The position numbers and the translations under genes were made by a program. Below are positions 7,734 through 11,518 of a stretch of 11,518 bases of DNA, piece by piece. The stretch lies in NCBI GenBank assembly GCA_036939975.1, contig JALLPB010001046.1, positions 1 through 11,518 of the forward strand, written 5' to 3'. The notes under the pieces are model-generated. The model had not been told where the DNA came from and made no database searches. It saw only the letters and a program-made list of their open reading frames with translations. The DNA comes from Cyclostephanos tholiformis. Its lineage: Eukaryota; Bacillariophyta; Thalassiosirophyceae; Thalassiosirales; Thalassiosiraceae. How positions within the stretch are numbered: the first letter of the stretch is position 1; each line of letters begins with the position of its first letter.

Positions 7734-8386
7734 GGTTATCTTCCTTGAAGGAAGTTACTTCTTATCTGATCTCGTGATTGAGCAGGTTTCCAGTTTCCAA
7801 GCATTCCTTCAACTCCTTTTTGGAATGGACTCTATTCTATTCCTTGGCTGAAACTCTGTCAAAATATCATCTTCCTTGTGTGACTCTGCTGAGAATGCTT
7901 TTGAAGTGCTATCATAGGTGAGAGAGAAAAAAACGTTTTATTCACTATTGCATCCCAACGACAATGATGAGTTGCTACAATTGCTAACAGTTCCCTCATT
8001 GGTAAATTTCAACTGGTCAATATTGATTCAAAGGTTGTCCAACTTTGATTCAAATAAATCCTTGGCTTTAGATGGACTTGAATTTGATTTCCAATTGGAG
8101 TTGTTAGTGTCAGTGGAATTTTGGCTGCCATGAACAACTCCATTTCTTCTGTGAATTCAAAGCATCTAGTTAGATTCTCAGCTGAGACACTCTCTTCATA
8201 ATGTAAATCCAAGAACTGGAGGGCAATTGGTTTTAAACAACACTGCTTGAAGAACTGCAGGGCAATTGGTTCTAAACACTTATGTTCTTGCTTGGGCTTG
8301 CATGCATCTACTAAATACTTGGATTTTCGAGACCTCGTGTCCCACTGCTTTGGGAGAATTAAATATTGTGTTCCAGGGGAGCATTG
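7734..8386 (-). pseudogene. Decayed upstream part of the same minus-strand gene
   Basis: Immediately 5' (minus strand) of the peptidase remnant, one frame stays protein-like from about 8386 down to about 7756, broken by only three stops (TGA 8009-8011, then one TGA and one TAG). It includes KYLVDACKPKQEHKCLEPIA, then a second CLKPIALQF produced by a 39-base duplication, then SAENLTRCFEFTEEMELFMA. Just before the peptidase part it reads KPAQSRDQIRSNFLQG and ends at a TAA, after which a frame change leads into the 7733 frame. No domain is recognised. It is most simply the N-terminal half of the peptidase-bearing protein. The upstream limit is uncertain; possible coding-like text continues towards 8500 in another frame. 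Confidence 0.45.
8211..8288 (-). repeat. 39-base in-frame tandem duplication
   Basis: AAGAACTG(G/C)AGGGCAATTGGTT-type text starts at 8211 and again at 8250, exactly 39 bases apart. On the minus strand this duplicates 13 codons, giving two copies of C-L-(E/K)-P-I-A-L-Q-F. Being a multiple of three, it may have arisen while the gene was still coding. Confidence 0.75.
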
Positions 8387-9416
8387 TCAGCTGTCCTGGT
8401 GATTAAGATAGTGTTCAATGCCACTTGGTTAAGTCCTCAGGGATGCCCATGGTTATGGATGAGTATTGGTTAAGGTTGTCTTTTCGCGACACTGTCATTG
8501 TCACACACATGCTACCCTAATGATGATGTCGAATCATTGACCAAACCAATGGCGGATTGCCACCAAAACATACACCACAGATGGTCCACACCCTAAATGA
8601 ACTATCCATATGTTTATAGAGGTGACGGTGCATTATTGATGGATATTATTATTTTATGGTTAGCAAGGGATATATTTGAGTGGCAGCGGGAAAATTGATG
8701 GATTGGACTTAAAAAAGGCAACCAGCATAATGTTAGGAAAGCTGAGAGTGCACAATCTCTACAACTTTTGTATGAGGTACTTTGACGGGTTCCACTGTGA
8801 AAAAATGTACACACAAACATCTTAAGTATGGTAGCTCCAGATTTTGGCTGTGCCCAAGAGGTTGAGGGAAAGTTGACAATTTCCTCATTTCAAAAAAAAG
8901 GATGAGTTTTTTGGACTGATTTTCATTTGAGATTTTTTTACACAAGCCCTCTGAGGGCAGATTTAAGTTCCACACAGATTCGTTGTGTAGATTATCCTTG
9001 TTTTGCAGATGCTCAGAGATGTTTGCAGATCCAAATATTTACACAGATGTGAAAATATTTAACAGATACTGCACATTTTTACACATCTCCCAGGCCACCA
9101 GCATTTCGGAGCAATAGCACTCACCCAAATAAAGATTTTTTTAGTTACACATCGCTCCCTCTTTTGAACTCCCCCCAGCAAACCACAACCTCATGAAATA
9201 ATGATCCAAAACCATCATTACCCTGGCGGCTGATGATGACAACAACACAATGTCGTAGTGTGGGACCCCCTGCCACCGCCCTCCACCCTCCCCCATGCCC
9301 AATCACAAACAGAGCTCATTATTTCAGCAACGTTGTTGTAGTAATGTCAACCTAATAAAAAATGATCTTGGTGGAAGCAGCAGATCCATGAAATGAGCGT
9401 TGAGAGCATGTTGGGG
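8387..9416. other. Interelement DNA with scattered weak coding traces
   Basis: No gene is recognisable. A plus-strand open stretch of about 44 codons at 8691-8825 reads like protein (for example LGKLRVHNLYNFCMRYFDG) and ends in TAA; a second at about 8813-8904 in another frame includes MVAPDFGCAQEVEG. Between 8990 and 9090 there are loosely repeated TTGCAGAT, ACACAGAT and ATATTTA words. From 9120 to 9310 one strand is pyrimidine-rich. I see no RNA gene or terminal repeat. Confidence 0.4.
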
Positions 9417-9476
9417 CGAAAGTTTATGTGCGTATGTACTCCCGTACCATAGTATATTTCTACTTACGCACTTTCG
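9417..9476. repeat. Imperfect inverted repeat
   Basis: CGAAAGT (9417-9423), a four-base gap, then GTGCGTA (9428-9434) face TACGCACTTTCG (9465-9476). Removing the TTAT gap makes the arms perfectly complementary over 12 bases. GTAC boxes at 9436-9439 and 9444-9447 lie inside the loop. The transcript could form a long hairpin; alternatively this is the decayed end of a small inverted-repeat element. Confidence 0.6.
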
Positions 9477-9489
9477 AAAATTTGTAAAA

Positions 9490-9615
9490 TGTCGGCTCAA
9501 GCCGACACAAACTGCCATGACATCTTCAATTCTGTGTCGGCGACATGGACCCATCTGACCAAAATTGGAGTGACACGTCAGTGTCGTGCCGACATGTCAA
9601 GACATGTCGGCGACA
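9490..9615. repeat. Cluster of TGTCGGC-based palindromes
   Basis: Four self-complementary units occur in 126 bases. TGTCGGCT (9490-9497) and its exact complement (9500-9507) have a two-base gap. TGTCGGCGACA occurs at 9535-9545 and again at 9605-9615. GCCGACATGTC (9588-9598) and its exact complement (9601-9611) have a two-base gap. In addition TGACACGTCA at 9571-9580 is a gapped TGAC/GTCA pair. The flanking sequence is ordinary AT-rich DNA, so the cluster stands out. No gene is visible beside it. It may be a binding array, a hairpin-rich element end or a fold-back element. Confidence 0.7.
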
Positions 9616-10045
9616 TTTCCAACTAAGTCGTGGTGTTGAGGATCTGCATGGCCTCATCGACCTTCTTCTGATGCGTGGCCCTCTTCTTTAGCATGTTGGG
9701 AAGTGGGGTATATAGTGTTGAAAAAGATGAGATGAAGCAATGCTTTCAAAAAGTTGAGCGGACATGTGTTGCCTCGTGTGTTGTCAGGTTGCTAAGTGCG
9801 CAGTAGGTGAAAATGGGCACGCAGTTGATCCCCAAGATGACGTAAGATAACAACAGTCCAAAGTAATGATGTGACAGTCAGGTCAAGCTCTACATGCATA
9901 TGCACTTTATTTACAAAGGACGTATGTAGGAAGACTGGATGTCCATTTTGCCCTGTTTCAGGACCCACATTAAACTCGTAATCCATACCCCTAATTTCCC
10001 AAAAATTCAAACCCTCTTTCAGAGTCATATCAGTATAAGATTGCA
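9616..10045. other. No recognisable feature
   Basis: AT-rich DNA with short open frames on both strands (for example minus strand 9792-10067, 91 codons) that show no recognisable motif. Some coding-like composition appears towards the right end, where the next decayed region begins. Confidence 0.4.
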
Positions 10046-10050
10046 CCCAC

Positions 10051-10231
10051 ATGTCCATCCACAGCATATCAAGGTGCTAAACACATTGTATATATATATG
10101 ATATGGATGTGGGATACAGTCTATGGGGCTTTGAAGCCTCAACCATGACCTTACAAAATCACTCCTTGGATGTAGGAACAGTAAAAGGTCCACCATATGT
10201 CCATCCGCAGCATATCAAAGTGCTAAAACAC
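10051..10231 (+). repeat. Pair of direct repeats, 34-35 bases
   Basis: ATGTCCATCC(A/G)CAGCATATC begins at 10051 and again at 10197. Each copy continues with AAAGTGCTAAA(A)CAC-like text to about 10084 and 10231. The copies lie 146 bases apart. Both encode V-H-P-Q-H-I-K-V-L in the open frames that contain them, so this may be a duplication inside a formerly coding region. Confidence 0.75.
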
Positions 10232-10542
10232 TTTCTACTCATTATGGAGATGCAACAAACAAGGTCGTGGGCACTTGATAAGATCAGAATTGGATTGGGT
10301 CAAATCATGTGCTTTAGCTACAGAGATGACATGGGGAAATTTTACAATGGTGTCCGGGAACAGTAATGAGGATATTGAAAGAAAACCAAGTGGGATAAGA
10401 AATGCTTGAGAGAGGGGGAGATAATATCAAAACAACACACAACAAGTTGATGAAATCTTATTGGAATTCTAATGAGCACCAGCAAGAGACAAGGAAAGAA
10501 GATTTGCATCGTCATATGGCCAAAATTGCAGGAGATCTCTAA
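10103..10542 (+). pseudogene. Broken protein-coding remnant of unknown family
   Basis: Three consecutive plus-strand pieces read like protein, each in a different frame. At 10103-10366 (87 codons) the text includes MQQTRSWALDKIRIGLGQ and ends in TAA. At 10347-10409 the next frame gives NEDIERKPSGIRNA and ends in TGA. At 10402-10542 the third gives SYWNSNEHQQETRKEDLHRH and ends in TAA. The hydrophilic, charged composition is unlike the random frames nearby, and the pieces abut or overlap, which fits one gene with two frameshifts. I do not recognise the family. It lies 380 bases before the transposase remnant on the same strand and could belong to the same element. Confidence 0.4.
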
Positions 10543-10919
10543 ATAATTATCTACAACATCATTTTCAAATTACTATAAATTGATTAGCTACAGTTGCATT
10601 GTGAGGTATATCATGATATACAGACACTTTGTAGTTTGGGTTGACACCAAAAATCTATCGTCAAGTGTTAGTCACTAGTCCAGTCACAAACAAAACCCAG
10701 TACAATAAATGTTGGCACCCCCAATAGAGCACTTCTGGTCAATTTTCTTTTTTTGAAAATTTGGATCCATCTTATTGACATATATACTAGCGATTCCAAG
10801 TGAAAGAAAATCAAAAGGACAATAAAGTATTTTGGGGGATTTTACAAATGTCCCCCCTTGACACAGACCATGTTGGCAACAGTAGTCTGTGTTGGCTACT
10901 TAGAAGTTGACATGGTGAC
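10543..10919. other. Spacer with several short palindromes
   Basis: No coding signal on either strand. It holds a perfect 16-base palindrome GTATATCATGATATAC (10606-10621), an 8-base inverted pair ACACAGAC/GTCTGTGT (10861-10868 and 10885-10892), and a 7-base inverted pair TGACATG/CATGTCA (10908-10914 and 10919-10925) next to the transposase remnant. These do not form an obvious pair of terminal repeats. Confidence 0.45.
10606..10621. repeat. Perfect 16-base palindrome
   Basis: GTATATCATGATATAC equals its own reverse complement. It sits in the non-coding spacer between two relics. Its function is unknown. Confidence 0.6.
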
Positions 10920-11444
10920 ATGTCAGCATTAATTCAGCAAGCAAACTACTTTATTACTACTGCTTGTAAGAATATAATCAATGACGTGACAGTGTTGTTG
11001 GGAGAGATGGTCTGGCACAGCGACATTTTGGGTGCCCTGCACTACAAGCTGGGCATTGACATCCAGGTGGGGGACCTGATCTGGATTCATGGTCTGTACC
11101 CTGCCAGCACATGGCCGGACATCAAGATTTTTACCACCATCCTTGCCTTCCTTGAAGAATATGAGCAAGTTGAGGCAAACTATGGGTATTATGGGCTTGC
11201 CAATAAGGTCAAGTGCCCCCTTAATGACATCACCCTAGTCAAGAAGCTTGTTATGCAGGCGTGGGTGTGGGCACACCACAAGACCATCAACTGGTGCCTA
11301 AAAACTGGACTCTCTCCCTAGAAGTTTTTAGGCACATCATCAGGCACCACGGGGAGGTCTTTTGGGTGTGCGCAGTGGTGACACAGCTCACAATCAAGCA
11401 GGGCACAAGGCAAGCTGCTCTTCAACATTGAGTATGAGGACTAG
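10920..11444 (+). pseudogene. DDE-type (Harbinger/DDE_4-like) transposase, 3' remnant
   Basis: Transposases of this type cut and join element ends using a metal-bound Asp-Asp-Glu triad. An open frame from 10920 to TAG 11319-11321 becomes family-like from about 11010. WIHGLYPASTWPDIKIF contains the likely second catalytic Asp (11118-11120). VEANYGYYG stands where related copies have a VEADDGY-type text, followed by NKVKCP. AHHKTIN stands where a His-Glu-Thr-type catalytic Glu is expected, so Lys at 11280-11282 replaces it, a single GAG-to-AAG change. After the TAG the match continues one frame back (FRHIIRHHGEVFWV, then VVTQL, from 11321) and then returns to the first frame for LLFNIEYED and TAG 11442-11444. 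Two frameshifts, an early stop and loss of the Glu make it inactive. The N-terminal part with the first Asp is missing or unrecognisable. Family name is from motif memory, not a search. Confidence 0.72.
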
Positions 11445-11518
11445 CGTAGGCAGTGATCTTTATAAGGGGTTGACTATATAGCACCAGAATGAACTTTAAT
11501 ACCTTCAATTTTGGCCAC
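11445..11518. other. Right edge of window
   Basis: These 74 bases follow the transposase remnant. If the element's terminal inverted repeat survives, it would be expected here or just beyond the window. I see no repeat matching any sequence on the left side. Confidence 0.3.

Noticed and set aside
9490..9615. CRISPR array or bacterial operator array
   Set aside because: Units are palindromes at irregular spacing without unique spacers, and the window is eukaryotic.
4830..11518. tRNA, rRNA or spliceosomal RNA genes
   Set aside because: I looked for tRNA-like box A/B text and conserved rRNA words and found none that could be supported.
10543..11518. Terminal inverted repeats framing the transposase
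   Set aside because: The short inverted pairs at 10861-10892 and 10908-10925 pair with their immediate neighbours, not with anything right of 11444 inside the window.

Overview
This is a eukaryotic nuclear window, most likely from a diatom or related stramenopile. That placement is an inference. It rests on an intronless GC-rich gene with an organelle-type presequence, a promoter carrying motifs that match the CO2/cAMP-responsive elements known from diatoms, and transposon relics of a kind I recall from centric diatom genomes. Nothing in the window looks like a bacterial operon.

The one clearly intact gene is a phosphoenolpyruvate carboxylase (PEPC, 1252-4386, +, 1044 aa). All the main catalytic motifs and the four residues of the aspartate/malate inhibitor site are present. 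It has an N-terminal extension of about 115 residues, arginine/serine/alanine-rich, that looks mostly like a mitochondrial presequence. One glycine-rich-loop residue that is arginine in E. coli and plant enzymes (Arg581 of E. coli) is lysine here. Upstream (about 917-1082) is an imperfect direct repeat. Its two copies each carry ACGTCA and TGACGC, the first within TGACGTCA, and a third ACGTCA lies just before them. This links the gene to inorganic-carbon control.

The rest of the window is visibly AT-richer and looks like a graveyard of decayed mobile or repetitive elements. At 4830-5880 (+) there are broken protein-like frames, with an acidic stretch at the start and a glycine-rich stretch near the end. 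At 6751-8386 (-) there is a decayed reading frame whose 3' half is a C48/Ulp1-like cysteine peptidase, with recognisable His, Asp, Gln and Cys motifs spread over three frames; it is masked by a long open frame on the opposite strand. At 10103-10542 (+) there are protein-like pieces in three frames that I cannot name. At 10920-11444 (+) there is the 3' end of a DDE-type (Harbinger/DDE_4-like) transposase with frameshifts and a probable Glu-to-Lys change at a catalytic position. Between these, 9417-9615 holds a dense cluster of short perfect inverted repeats built on TGTCGGC/GCCGACA.

So the window is one functional carbon-metabolism gene embedded in repeat-derived DNA. The peptidase and transposase relics could belong to one or several element families; the sequence alone does not decide.
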